From: Mycoplasmataceae bacterium
GTDB lineage: Bacteria > Bacillota_I > Bacilli_A > Mycoplasmatales > Mycoplasmoidaceae
NCBI GenBank assembly: GCA_020024755.1
Contig: JAHHTH010000003.1
Location: 62,001-126,000, forward strand
Direction: 5' to 3'
Length of the DNA stretch: 64,000 bases
Numbering within the stretch: position 1 is the first letter of the stretch; each line of letters opens with the position of its first letter. A program made the position numbers and the translations under genes. This document shows, piece after piece, positions 10,279-20,184 of the stretch. The notes under the pieces were generated by a model. That model ran no database searches, had not been told where the DNA came from, and was given only the letters and a program-made list of their open reading frames with translations.

Positions 10279-10863
10279 ATGAATTTATTTTATAGTATTA
10301 AAACATTGAACAATAATTTAGTTGGATACACTCAAGATTTATCTAACATCAAACAAGAAAATAAAGGTGATTCATTAATATTTAAAGATTCTGAAAATAA
10401 GGTTGTTGGATTTAACATTTCCAACTTCTCTTCAATTATGAAGTTACCAGAAGGAAGAATTTATCCAACTAATGATGTAATCAAAGCTATATCAAATTTT
10501 GATAGCACTATCAAAATTGATCTAAATGAAGCCTTCATAGTAGGACAAATTGAAACATGTGAAGATATTGAAGGTACACACCTTCATAAATGTACAGTCA
10601 ATGTAGGCAGTGAAATCCTTGATATTGTATGTGGAGCAAAGAATGCTAGAGTAGGGATTAAAGTAGTAGTTGCTAGAGTAGGTGTAATTATGCCTAGTGG
10701 ACTTTATATTAAACCATCTAAATTGAAAGGATTCCCATCTAATGGAATGCTTTGCAGCCAAAGAGAACTAAACCTAACTGGTTTCAATGAAGAAGGTATC
10801 ATTGAACTTGATGCTAAATATGAAAAAGGTCAAGTATTCAAACCAATGTATGTAAATTTATAA
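10279..10863 (+). CDS. ytpR: tRNA-binding (EMAP/YtpR-like) domain protein
   Basis: 194 residues. The second half is a tRNA-binding OB fold: FIVGQIETCEDIEGTHLHKCTVNVGSEILDIVCGAKNARVGIKVVVARVGVIMPSG, then KLKGFPSNGMLCSQRELNL, the pattern shared by YtpR and the N-terminus of PheT. The first 85 or so residues correspond to the small domain that precedes it in YtpR. Its exact role is unknown; it may bind tRNA or other RNA. It is a stand-alone gene with a terminator 20 bases downstream, at the left border of the CRISPR-Cas locus. Confidence 0.82.
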   Translation: MNLFYSIKTLNNNLVGYTQDLSNIKQENKGDSLIFKDSENKVVGFNISNFSSIMKLPEGRIYPTNDVIKAISNFDSTIKIDLNEAFIVGQIETCEDIEGTHLHKCTVNVGSEILDIVCGAKNARVGIKVVVARVGVIMPSGLYIKPSKLKGFPSNGMLCSQRELNLTGFNEEGIIELDAKYEKGQVFKPMYVNL

Positions 10864-10883
10864 TATTTGAATAAAGTAAATAG

Positions 10884-10917
10884 TAATAAGACAGAGAATG
10901 TTCTATCTTATTATTTT
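10884..10917 (+). terminator. Terminator between ytpR and cas9
   Basis: TAATAAGA-c-AGA and TCT-a-TCTTATTA form an imperfect stem around GAATGT and are followed by TTATTTTG. It isolates the CRISPR locus from upstream transcription. Confidence 0.6.
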
Positions 10918-10990
10918 GTCTATTGTAAATTAAATTTTAAAAGAATGAAATTGTAGATAAATTATTTCATACAACATCTCTAATCTATGT

Positions 10991-11020
10991 TATTATTCAA
11001 GTTGGTAGATAATCTACCAA
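10991..11020 (+). promoter_or_regulatory. cas9 promoter -10 with an overlapping operator-like palindrome
   Basis: An extended -10 (TG-T-TATTAT, 10988-10996) is followed by the 19-bp palindrome TTGGTAGAT-A-ATCTACCAA at 11002-11020, with 9-bp perfect arms. The predicted start of transcription falls at the beginning of the palindrome, and its end is 4 bases before AAGGAG. It could be a repressor site at +1, or a hairpin in the 5' leader that hides the ribosome binding site. No -35 of good quality is seen. Confidence 0.55.
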
Positions 11021-11035
11021 TTTAAGGAGATGAAA

Positions 11036-14000
11036 ATGAAAAAGAAATTAAATATTGGTTTTGATATTGGTACAACTTCTGTTGGATGAAGTTTAATTGA
11101 TGAAGATTACAATATTGTAGATATGGGTGTTAGATTATTTAATGATCCAGCTAACCCTAAAGATGGAAAATTGAAAAATGATAAGAGAAGATCTTCTAGA
11201 ACAAATAGAAGAAGAATTAGAAGAATCAGAACAAGAAAGGATGCATTTGCCAATTTTTTAGTAAATAAAAAGTGAATTAATAGCACTGATGAATTAGCAG
11301 ATTTAATTAATATCGATATCACTGAATTTGGGGTAGATAATCCAATCCAATTAAAAGTTAAAGGATTATCGAGTAAATTAACAAAAGAAGAATTAATATA
11401 TGTTTTATTTCACTACATTCACCATAGAGGATTCTTTTATGTAACTCAAGAAATGTTGAAAAATGATATATCAATTGAAAAAGAAGAAAAATATCCTTCA
11501 GTAGAAATGGAAAAGTTTTACAAAGCCAATGGATACTACAAAGGTGCAGAAGAAAATCAAACATATTCTGCTAGAGACTACATAAATGAAATTAAAAAAT
11601 TATTAACTGTACAAGGAGTTGATAAGGAATTCACAGAAGAATATATTGCTATATTTAGTCAAGTTAGAGATTTTGCTACAGGACCAGGTTCTCAAAAATC
11701 TCCAACCCCATATGGTTTATGATACTTGAATAAAGAAGGAAAGTTAGAATGTAAGGGGAACAATTTATGAGATGCTACTATAGGTAAGTGTACATACTTC
11801 CCTGAAGAAAATCGTGGATTAAAGAATTCTCCAGTAGCAGAAATGTTCAACTTAATGAATGATATTAGCAATATATATTCATTTTCAGACAAGAATAGAC
11901 ACTTAACTGAAGATGCAAAATTATGATTATTTAAAGCTATTAATAAAGAACTAGTAGAAAAATTAAAAAAGAAAAATGTAACAGTCAAAGAAATTGTTAA
12001 AGCTATATCTTCTACTTCTAAGGATGAAATAGATCAAAATATTAAAGACACAGATTTAGGTGGATATAGAATTGATAAGAATTCAAAACCTGAATTTACA
12101 TCTCTAAGTAACTATTCAGTTATTGTTAAATGAATGTTGCAAAATAATCTGATGGATAAGAAAATTGATTTATTCAATTTAGACACACTTAATAAAGCAA
12201 ATGAATTATTCGTTTTAGTAGCAAGCAAACAAGATGCTATCAAACAAATGGAATTATTAGAAGAAAAGTATCCTAATACATCTAATGAATCTAATTTACA
12301 GTTATTAAAAACATTAGAAGGAATGACTAAATCTCACTCACTGTCATATAAAGCAATGAATATGTATTTAGAATATGTTTTTAAAAATTTAGATAATACA
12401 GAAAACCAAATGCAATTCTTTACTAAAAATATTACATCATCTAACTCTAATGTTAAACCATCAAAATATTTAAAAACCGGTCTTTATGACGATGAAATTA
12501 TTTCTCCTACAGCTAGAAGAGCATTTAATCAAAATATAAAGGTAATGAATAAGATTATTAAATTTTACTCAGATAAATATGATATTGAAAATATTACATT
12601 TGAATTAGCTAGAGATAAGAATAGTGCTGAAGAAAGAAAAAGTATAACTAAAATGCAAGCAGATAATCAAAAAGAAGTTGAGACCATCTGTAAAGAAAAT
12701 GATATAAACCAAAGTAGACTAAATAGCGCTTCAAGACTTAGATTAAAACTTTGAATAGATCAAGGGAAGTTTGATATCTATGATGGTGAACCAATTACTC
12801 TTGAAGAAGTACTTACTGGAAAAGGTTTACAAATCGACCACATTATTCCATATTCTATTTGTGCGATTGATTCAAGATCAAATAAGGTTTTAACAAAGTC
12901 ATACAACAATAAAGAAAAGTTAGATAGTACTCCATATCAATGATTAACTAAAAAAGGTAAGTTTGAAGAATTTAAGGATAGAGTTGAAAAGTATATTCAA
13001 AATCCTAGAAAGAGGGAATTCTTACTTTATATGTTGGACCCTCTTAGAAATATGGAAGGTTTTATTGAACGTAACATTGTAGATACTAGATATGCATCTA
13101 GAGTTGTATTAAATACTTTCCAAGATTTCTTTAGAACAAATAAGGAATTATATCCAAATGTAAAAATCAAAGTAATCAACGGTTCAATAACAAACTTTGC
13201 AAGATACAATTTATTAACAAATAGTGACAATACTGTATTACTTCACAAAGATAGAGATCTATATTGCCACCATGCAATTGATGCTTCTATTGTTTGTTAT
13301 CTAGGTATGAATCATACATTAAGCAATTTAGCTAAGTGATTCAACAATACTTCAAGAACATCAGATAGTTTAACTAAGACTGAAGATAATAGATTAATGA
13401 ATAAAGATACTGGTGAAATCATTGATATATCAGGATGAGTTAAAGAAAGCAAAGAAATGAAAGACTTTGCAATGAAGTTGAGTGAATATAATGATGAATA
13501 TGATTCAAATGAAAAGAAGATAATTTCAAACAATAAAGTAAAATTCTCAAGACAAATTGTTAAGAAGAATAATGTTCAATTATCAAATGAAACTATCTAT
13601 TCGTTCAAATGAAAAAATGAGAATGAAGGTAACATTGTCAACAAAATTGATTTACTAGATTGTGAACTAAAGAAATTAGATATGTATTTTAAAGACGGTA
13701 TGGCTAAGGAAGAAGAATTGGATAATTTATATGTATACAAATGAGATAGACAAATGTATGATAAATTAAAAGTTATTTACAATCAATATTGAGATGGCAA
13801 GAGTAATCCATTTGTTCAATACATGAATAGTGAACATAATATTGAAAAACCAAATATCATTAGAATCGAAAAACAATTTGTAAGAAAGTTAAAAGTATTA
13901 GGAAACCCTAAAACTACTGATAATATTATAGTTCTTAATAAACACAATAAAAAAGCAATTCAAGAATCATTAAATTCTATTGGTGTAAGAATTTATAAAG

Positions 14001-14380
14001 ATAAAAACAATAAATATGTATTAATTCCAATTAATCTTAAAGTATTAACTTATAATGGCAAGAGAAGATCATTAGTTATAGACAATAAGTTATTAAATGA
14101 ATTATTAGCAAAAACAAATATTGAAAATGATTCATATATTGAAGTTACAGCTGGTACTATTTTTGTTAATAAGGTGACCGGCAAATTATATTATTCCAAT
14201 GGAGGCGGTAATTTTAAAGAGGGTAGACTAGAAATAAAGGCACTATTTGCTTCTAATGAAAAGGCAGGATTCAATAGTGATAGAGCAGTAGTTATACTTA
14301 ACACCATTATTAGAGAATACGATATAGCTGAAGTTGATGAATTAGGAAATATTTACAATAGAAGAGAAATTAAGTTATAA
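11036..14380 (+). CDS. cas9: CRISPR-associated endonuclease Cas9 (compact, type II-A)
   Basis: 1114 residues, close in size to the compact S. thermophilus CRISPR1 and S. aureus enzymes. RuvC-I is GFDIGTTSVGW with Asp10. An Arg-rich bridge helix (KRRSSRTNRRRIRRIR) lies near 50-65. RuvC-II is ITFELARDKN with Glu523, the HNH motif is QIDHIIPYSICAIDSRSNKVL with His602, and RuvC-III is YCHHAIDASIV with His746 and Asp749. All catalytic residues are present, so both nuclease sites should work. Numerous UGA codons are Trp, so the gene is adapted to the mollicute code. ATG 11036 is preferred over ATG 11030 because AAGGAG then has normal spacing. The C-terminal region (about 900-1114) is the PAM-interacting domain; the PAM cannot be read from sequence. 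Confidence 0.97.
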
Positions 14381-14381
14381 T
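14352..14381 (+). promoter_or_regulatory. tracrRNA promoter overlapping the cas9 stop codon
   Basis: TTTACA (14352-14357), an 18-base spacer and TATAAT (14376-14381) form a near-consensus promoter spanning the end of cas9. It predicts a transcript starting near 14388. Confidence 0.65.
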
Positions 14382-14387
14382 TATATT

Positions 14388-14479
14388 GGTTTCAATAGTG
14401 AAACTAGTCTACACAAGATAGATACTAAGTCAAGATAAGACTTTATGTCGAACATGCTCCACTTCGGGTGGAGTTTTTT
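14388..14479 (+). ncRNA. tracrRNA
   Basis: Predicted 90-base RNA between cas9 and cas1. It begins with a small hairpin (GTTTCA-ATAG-TGAAAC, 14390-14405). The anti-repeat runs from 14405 to 14436 and pairs with the first 32 bases of the plus-strand CRISPR repeat without gaps, using many G-U pairs and one two-base internal mismatch. Next comes a nexus-like element (AAGATAAGACTTTATGTCGAA) with a GAC/GTC stem, then the strong terminator hairpin CTCCACTTCGGGTGGAG with six T. This order (anti-repeat, nexus, terminator) is that of type II tracrRNAs and fixes the direction of both tracrRNA and array as plus. Confidence 0.88.
14456..14479 (+). terminator. tracrRNA terminator
   Basis: CTCCAC-TTCG-GGTGGAG followed by TTTTTT, a stable UUCG-type tetraloop hairpin. 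It ends 10 bases before the cas1 start codon. Confidence 0.9.
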
Positions 14480-14488
14480 ATTGAAGAT

Positions 14489-15361
14489 ATGGGTTGAAAA
14501 ACTGTTGAGATAGAAAATGGGCAGACACTAAGTTTATTTTTAGATAATTTAGTTATTTATACTGATGAACATAAGATAACTATTCCAATAAATGATATTG
14601 ATGTTTTACTTATAAACAATTATAGAATTAAGCTAACAGTTCAATTATTAAATGCTTTAACAAAAGAGAATGTGTTAACTATTATTTGTAATAATGAATA
14701 TTTACCAGAATCAATAGTCGTACCAATTATTGGTAATTACAATACACTAAAAGTCTTAGATACTCAATTGCAATGAAATCATATATATAAATCAATTACT
14801 TGAAAAGAAATTATTAGACACAAGATCATTAATCAAAGTGAAATGTGTCTTAATGTAATTGGAGATGATGAATGCTCTAGCAAATTAGTTGAACTTTCTA
14901 ACAACTTAAAAGAATATGATATTTCTAATAGAGAAGGACATGCTTCAAAAATTTATTGACACTCTTTATTTGGAATTAAATTCAAAAGATTTGATGAAGA
15001 CTATCCAAATGCACTTTTGAATTATGGATATACAGTTTTGAGAGGATATATTACTAGATCTATTATTAAAAAAGGTTTAGATCCTAGAATATCGTTCTTC
15101 CATAAATCATTTAGTAACTATTTTGCATTAGCCAGTGATTTAATGGAGCCATTTAGGGTTATTGTAGATTATGAAGTTTACAAGATTATTAAGACTGGTG
15201 AAACAGATTTCTATAGACATAAAAACCAAATACTAAATGCATTTACTAAGAAGATATATGTTAATAACAAAAAACAATATATCAATAATGCAATTGACAT
15301 GTTTATTGACACAATTGTAAATCAAACTCAATTAGCTGAAATTAGAATGATATATGAATAA
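14489..15361 (+). CDS. cas1: CRISPR integrase Cas1
   Basis: 290 residues, the usual size for type II Cas1. The N-terminal beta domain ends near residue 80. The catalytic helical domain has Glu in NREGHASKIYW, and the HKSFSNYFALASDLMEPFRVIVD block supplies the His and the acidic residue that bind the metal. With Cas2 it captures spacers and inserts them at the leader end. The ATG lies only 10 bases after the tracrRNA terminator, and no good Shine-Dalgarno sequence is present (TTGAAGAT). Expression probably depends on read-through and is likely low. Several UGA codons are Trp. Its last 8 bases overlap cas2. Confidence 0.95.
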
Positions 15362-15680
15362 GTATAGAAACATGAGAATGTTATTATTATTTGACTTGCC
15401 AAATATTGAATCATATGAAAAGAAAGAATATGTCAAATTTAGAAAATGTCTAATTAGAAATGGGTACACAATGATGCAGTTCTCAGTATATGTAAAATGT
15501 GTAAATACTCAATCAAAAGTAGAACAAGAAGTTGCTAAGATTAAGAAGTTCATACCAACTAAAGGAAATATAAGGATTATCACAGTTACAGAAAGCCAAT
15601 ATGCGAATATGTATATGATTTTAGGAAATAAGAAAATTAATGAAGTTTACAACAATAGTGAGAGGTATATAAAAATATAA
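15354..15680 (+). CDS. cas2: CRISPR adaptation protein Cas2
   Basis: 108 residues. RMLLLFDLPNIESYEKKEYVKFRKCLIRNGYTMMQFSVYVKCV is the typical Cas2 ferredoxin-like start with the conserved Asp after the first strand and the S-V-Y pattern of type II members. It is the structural partner of Cas1 in spacer integration. Its start overlaps the end of cas1 by 8 bases and its stop abuts the csn2 ATG, so the three are translationally coupled. Intact. Confidence 0.95.
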   Translation: MNKYRNMRMLLLFDLPNIESYEKKEYVKFRKCLIRNGYTMMQFSVYVKCVNTQSKVEQEVAKIKKFIPTKGNIRIITVTESQYANMYMILGNKKINEVYNNSERYIKI

Positions 15681-16424
15681 ATGTTAACAATTAAAAAAGA
15701 AAATATTGAATATGATATGGAGTTTAATAACATCAAAATTATTAATACTTCTAACCCAACAAAATTTTACAGAGACCAAATAGTAGATGCTGAAATTTTT
15801 ATTGATGCACATAAAGTAAAATCTGACGAAATCGTTTATATCAATGAACTAACAAGATTAAATGAATTTATTGGTCTAAGTAAGAAATCTTTTTTGTTGC
15901 AACTGATACTAGATAAAATTGGTGATGCTCAATTAATAGATAGAGAATTTGTGCAAAATATAATTGAATATGTTAATGCTGAATTAGGATTACCTATCTT
16001 AGATGCATGTGATGGTGACATTCAAAAACTAATTAATTATGTTATGGAAATAACTGATGACTATTACTTAGATGAAAGAACCTTTAATTTAATTGTTGAA
16101 AAGCAATTTACTGAAAAGAAATTATTTATTATTGATAATGTGTCATGATTTAAATTGTCAAATGTTTACAAATATTTAAATGAACATAGCTTTATCATAT
16201 TATGTAATGATTTTAGAAATTACATTAATAGTATGAGGGAATTAGAAATAATTGCAATATGAAATAATTCACAATTATCTGATCTACTTGATTATGAGAA
16301 AGTGATAGCTTATCTAGAAAAAAACGTGTCTGAACCTGTAAATAATGAAAGATTTAGTGAGTTTTTAAATAAGAAAGATTCACTATGATCAATTAGACTT
16401 TATAGCTTAATAATGGCCTTATAA
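15681..16424 (+). CDS. csn2: Csn2-like type II-A adaptation protein
   Basis: 247 residues, directly after cas2 and before the array, the position that defines type II-A. The sequence contains SFLLQLILDKIGDAQLIDREFVQNIIEYVNAEL and the late YYLDERTFNLIVEKQFTEKKLFIIDNVSWFKLSNVYKYLNEHSFIILCNDF, whose beta-strand spacing (LFIIDNVSW...FIILCND) matches the P-loop-like Csn2 fold. Csn2 forms a ring on DNA ends and helps Cas1-Cas2. Csn2 is poorly conserved, so the name rests on position, size and these motifs. The ATG immediately follows the cas2 TAA, and the array leader begins right after its stop. Confidence 0.87.
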
Positions 16425-16477
16425 GCCAATTTTGGGCCAAAATTTGCCAAAATTTCGCGATTTTTTGACTTTTTGAC
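16425..16477 (+). promoter_or_regulatory. CRISPR leader
   Basis: A 53-bp A+T-rich leader between csn2 and the first repeat. It contains the inverted repeat AATTTTGG-G-CCAAAATT, then another CCAAAATT copy, whose TTTTGG half resembles the start of the CRISPR repeat. A TTGACT (16465-16470) lies 19 bases before an extended -10-like TG-G-TATCAT inside repeat 1. Confidence 0.65.
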
Positions 16478-17503
16478 ATTTTGGTTTGGTATCATTCTTG
16501 TGTAGACTAAAACAAAGTATTCCTCATCAACAAAACATGGTAAATTTTGGTTTGGTATCATTCTTGTGTAGACTAAAACACACAAGAATGTATTGTGAGC
16601 ATACATTGAATTTTGGTTTGGTATCATTCTTGTGTAGACTAAAACGTTGCCTATGGCAATGGAAATGCACCGACCGATTTTGGTTTGGTATCATTCTTGT
16701 GTAGACTAAAACATCAAAAGTACTTAAAATATCAATTTAAGAATTTTGGTTTGGTATCATTCTTGTGTAGACTAAAACACTTTATTAATGATGGTAATAA
16801 GTCTTTAGATTTTGGTTTGGTATCATTCTTGTGTAGACTAAAACAAACTAAAAAAGCTGATGCTGAAGAATCTAATTTTGGTTTGGTATCATTCTTGTGT
16901 AGACTAAAACATAAAGATGAATTAATATGTTATTTAAAAAATTTTGGTTTGGTATCATTCTTGTGTAGACTAAAACACATGGGTTTATTATTAGTATTTT
17001 AACTGTATTTTGGTTTGGTATCATTCTTGTGTAGACTAAAACCTTTTGCTGCAATATGGCAATTACGCCGGGATTTTGGTTTGGTATCATTCTTGTGTAG
17101 ACTAAAACCACTTAAAGATTCCCCTAGTGCACAAGTTGATTTTGGTTTGGTATCATTCTTGTGTAGACTAAAACATGTCTTAGCAATACTTGAATTCTTT
17201 CAATATTTTGGTTTGGTATCATTCTTGTGTAGACTAAAACTTATTTAAGCTTAACATTTACACAAAAATAATTTTGGTTTGGTATCATTCTTGTGTAGAC
17301 TAAAACAGGTCTCTATGGGTCATTCAGTAAGTTTAGATTTTGGTTTGGTATCATTCTTGTGTAGACTAAAACAAATCATCTAAATTTAAAATTGAATTCA
17401 TTATTTTGGTTTGGTATCATTCTTGTGTAGACTAAAACCAATACAACCATTACATTGTGGTGTGGCTGATTTTGGTTTGGTACTATTTTGTGTAGATTAA
17501 ATA
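16478..17503 (+). CRISPR. Type II-A CRISPR array, 16 repeats and 15 spacers
   Basis: The 36-bp repeat starts ATTTTGGTTTGG and ends GTAGACTAAAAC. Fifteen copies are identical by eye. Spacers are 30 bp, except the third (16646-16676), which is 31. Repeats start at 16478, 16544, 16610, 16677 and then every 66 bp to 17469. The 16th copy is degenerate (several changes in its second half, shortened end), which marks the trailer end and puts the leader beside csn2. The array is therefore transcribed on the plus strand with the cas genes, as the tracrRNA anti-repeat also requires. Spacer composition varies widely: spacer 3 is about 55% G+C, spacer 9 about 50%, spacer 7 about 10%. Confidence 0.98.
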
Positions 17504-17506
17504 TGA

Positions 17507-17551
17507 TAAAAGTAATTGCTATTATAGAAAAATGCCAACAATTACTTTTTT
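17507..17551 (+). terminator. Terminator after the CRISPR array
   Basis: AAAAGTAATTG pairs with CAATTACTTTT across a 20-base loop and is followed by a T-run, just after the degenerate last repeat. Confidence 0.65.
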
Positions 17552-17666
17552 AACGCCTGTTAAAGCCCGTTTTTTGTAAAAGTTCAATTAGGTGAGAAAA
17601 GTTATATATAAATATATAAAGTATGTTATATAATTAATTGCATAAGACATCATAACGGGGTGAACA

Positions 17667-18152
17667 ATGAGCAACTTGTTAGAAATCGCTAAAGAAGTGA
17701 TAATTAAAAACCACAAGAAGAATATGGCGATCGACTTCAATACACTTTGAACAAAAACAGCTTCTCAAGCTAAGATCAAAGATGCAAAAGATGAAGATAT
17801 GATTGCAGAATTCTACATGGAACTATTACAAGATCCAAACTTTATCAAAACAAATGATAACGAATGAACCTTAAAACAATTCCATACATTCCAAGAAGTT
17901 GAGCAGATGTCAGCTATTAATTTCAAGACTGAAGAATTTGAAATTGGTGAAGAAAATTACCAAGAATTTATGTCTAAATATGAAATTAGTGAGCTTAAAC
18001 ACAAAGGAAGAAACTCAGAAACAACATCGCTAGATTTAGACAGTCTTGATGCTACAGATGAAGATGATGTAGATTCAGTTGATTTAGATGACGATGATGG
18101 TATGTCAGATTTAGATGTAGATGATGATTTCTCAGAATCTGATGATGAATAA
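17667..18152 (+). CDS. rpoE: RNA polymerase delta subunit
   Basis: 161 residues, ATG behind GGGGTGA. The N-terminal 85 residues are the winged-helix HARE-HTH domain (LLEIAKEVI, FNTLWTKTA, FYMELLQDPNF, WTLKQFHTF). The C-terminus is a long unstructured acidic tail of Asp, Glu and Ser (DEDDVDSVDLDDDD), which lets the subunit displace nucleic acids and aid RNA polymerase recycling. Size and layout match Firmicute and mollicute delta subunits. It is followed by fba and ychF, the same order as in M. genitalium. Confidence 0.93.
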
Positions 18153-18173
18153 TTAGTTCAAGGAGAAAAGAAA

Positions 18174-19058
18174 ATGGCAAAGAAAATGTTAAGCACAATG
18201 AGAGATGTTTTACCAACTGCTAAATTACACAACTATGCAGTGGCACAAATTAACATCAATAACTTAGAATGAATTAAAGCAGTATTAGATGCTGCTCAAG
18301 AATCTGGTACTCCAATTATTTTAGGTGTATCTGAAGGTGCAGCTAAATATATGTGTGGATTCAAAACTGTATACCACATGGTAACAGATGTAATGGAAAC
18401 TAAAAACATTACAGTTCCAGTTGTATTACACTTAGACCACGGAACATTCGAAGGATGTAAAGCAGCTCTTGAAGCTGGATTTAGTTCAGTTATGTATGAT
18501 GGTTCATCAAAACCATTTGAACAAAATTTAAATGAATCTTTTATGATTTGTAAATTAGCTAAGAAACACAAAGCTTCAGTTGAAGTTGAAGTTGGTGGAG
18601 TTGGTGGAGAAGAAGATGGTGTTGTATCTATGGGAGAAAACGCTAACTTAGATGAAGCATTAACTATGTCTAAACTTCCAATTGATGCATTAGCAGCTTC
18701 AGTAGGATCAATCCATGGTATCTATCCTAAAAACTGAAAGAGCTTAAACTTTGATTTATTAAGTCAAGTTAATTCAGGAACAAACAACATGCCTTTAGTA
18801 TTACATGGAGGAACAGGAATTCCTGAAAATCAAATTAGAAAAGCTATTTCATTAGGTATTTCTAAAATCAATGTAAACACTGAATGTCAATTATCTTTTG
18901 CAGCTGCAACTAGAAAATACATTACTGAAAAGAAAGATCTTAATACAGCTAAAAAAGGATTTGACCCAAGAAAATTATTAGCTCCAGGAGCTGAAGCTAT
19001 TAAGAAAACTTGTTTAGAAAAATTCAAACTATTTGGATGTTTAGGAACAGCTAAATAA
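18174..19058 (+). CDS. fba: Fructose-bisphosphate aldolase, class II
   Basis: 294 residues, with AAGGAGA before the ATG. Zinc-ligand and catalytic motifs are visible: HLDHGTFEG with the adjacent Asp and His, VEVEVGGVGGEEDG, SIHGIYP, PLVLHGGTGIP and KINVNTECQ (the phosphate-binding N-x-x-T/D). It cleaves fructose-1,6-bisphosphate into the two triose phosphates in glycolysis, the main ATP source in these organisms. Its TAA stop overlaps the ychF start by one base, indicating coupling. Confidence 0.95.
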
Positions 19059-20161
19059 TGAACCTATCAACAGGTATAATTGGATTACCAAATGTAGGTA
19101 AATCTACTTTATTTAATGCAATAACAAATTCGCAAGTTGAAGCAGCGAATTATCCTTTTGCTACTATCGAACCTAATGTTGGTATCGTGAATTTATATGA
19201 TCCAAGAATTCAAGCTTTAGCAGACTTAGTTCACCCAGAAAATGTTGTCTACTCTACAGTTAAATTCTTTGATATAGCAGGTTTAGTAAAAGGTGCTAGT
19301 AAAGGTGAAGGATTAGGTAATAAGTTTTTACAAAACATCCGTGAAGTACAAGCAGTAATTCATGTAGTGAGATGTTTCGAAAATAATGATATTACTCATG
19401 TTAATAACCAAGTTAATCCACTTGAAGATATTAGAACAATAAATCTAGAATTAATATTTTCAGATTTAGAAATAATTGAAAATAGAATTAATAGAATTAA
19501 GAAAACAGCTGAAGCTAATTGTGATAAAAAAGCAAAAGCTGAATATGATGTTCTAAAAAAAGTTTATGATTGTCTAGTAGCTGAAAAAATGGCAAGTGAA
19601 GCTGATTTAAGTGAAGATGAAATTGCTTTAATAAAACATTTTAATTTAATTACACTTAAACCATATCTTTTTGTTGCTAATATTGGTGAAGGAGAAGTTA
19701 CTAATCCTGAAGCTAATAAACACTATGTTAATTTATGCGAATATGCGAAGAAATTAAATGTTCAAGTAATTCCTATTAGTGCAAAGATAGAATATGAAAT
19801 TTCACGTTTAAGTGATAATGACCAAAAAGAATTTATGGAAATGGTTGGAATTAAAGAACCAGGACTTAATGTTTTAACAAGAGCAGCATTTAAACTTTTA
19901 AATCTTTCTACATTCTTTACAGTTGGAAAAAAAGAAGTAAGATCATGAGTATTCAAAAATGGTTCAACTGCACCTCAATGTGCTGGAGAAATTCACTCTG
20001 ATTTTGAAAGAGGATTTATTAAAGCAGAAGTAATCAAATTTGAAGATTACATGAAATATCAAAATGAAGTTGCAATCAAGGAAGCTGGTAAAATGGCACT
20101 TGAAGGTAAATCATACATTGTACAAGATGGAGATATCTGTACATTTAAATTTAATGTTTAA
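19058..20161 (+). CDS. ychF: Ribosome-binding ATPase YchF (OLA1/Obg family)
   Basis: 367 residues, full length for the family. G1 is GLPNVGKST (residues 9-17), G2/G3 contains [11 protein letters not shown] and [17 protein letters not shown], and the unusual G4 (FVANIGE in place of NKxD) explains the ATP preference of this branch. The C-terminal TGS domain carries [29 protein letters not shown] and the final [11 protein letters not shown]. It binds ribosomes, probably during stress or translation quality control. Third gene of the rpoE-fba-ychF run; a terminal TGA-coded Trp at 19946 interrupts the frame only under the standard code. Confidence 0.95.
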
Positions 20162-20184
20162 TAATATTTAAGAAGGAGATAAAT

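Noticed and set aside
14381..14440. tracrRNA on the minus strand
   Set aside because: The interval also reads as an anti-repeat in reverse. However, the minus strand runs into cas9 coding sequence without a terminator, whereas the plus strand has a promoter, nexus and terminator, and the degenerate last repeat lies at the far end of the array.
16486..17248. Open frames of about 70-105 codons on both strands across the CRISPR array
   Set aside because: The repeat-spacer period of 66 bp is a multiple of three, so the repeat keeps its frame and creates repeated peptides (FGLVSFLCRLK). They are array artefacts.
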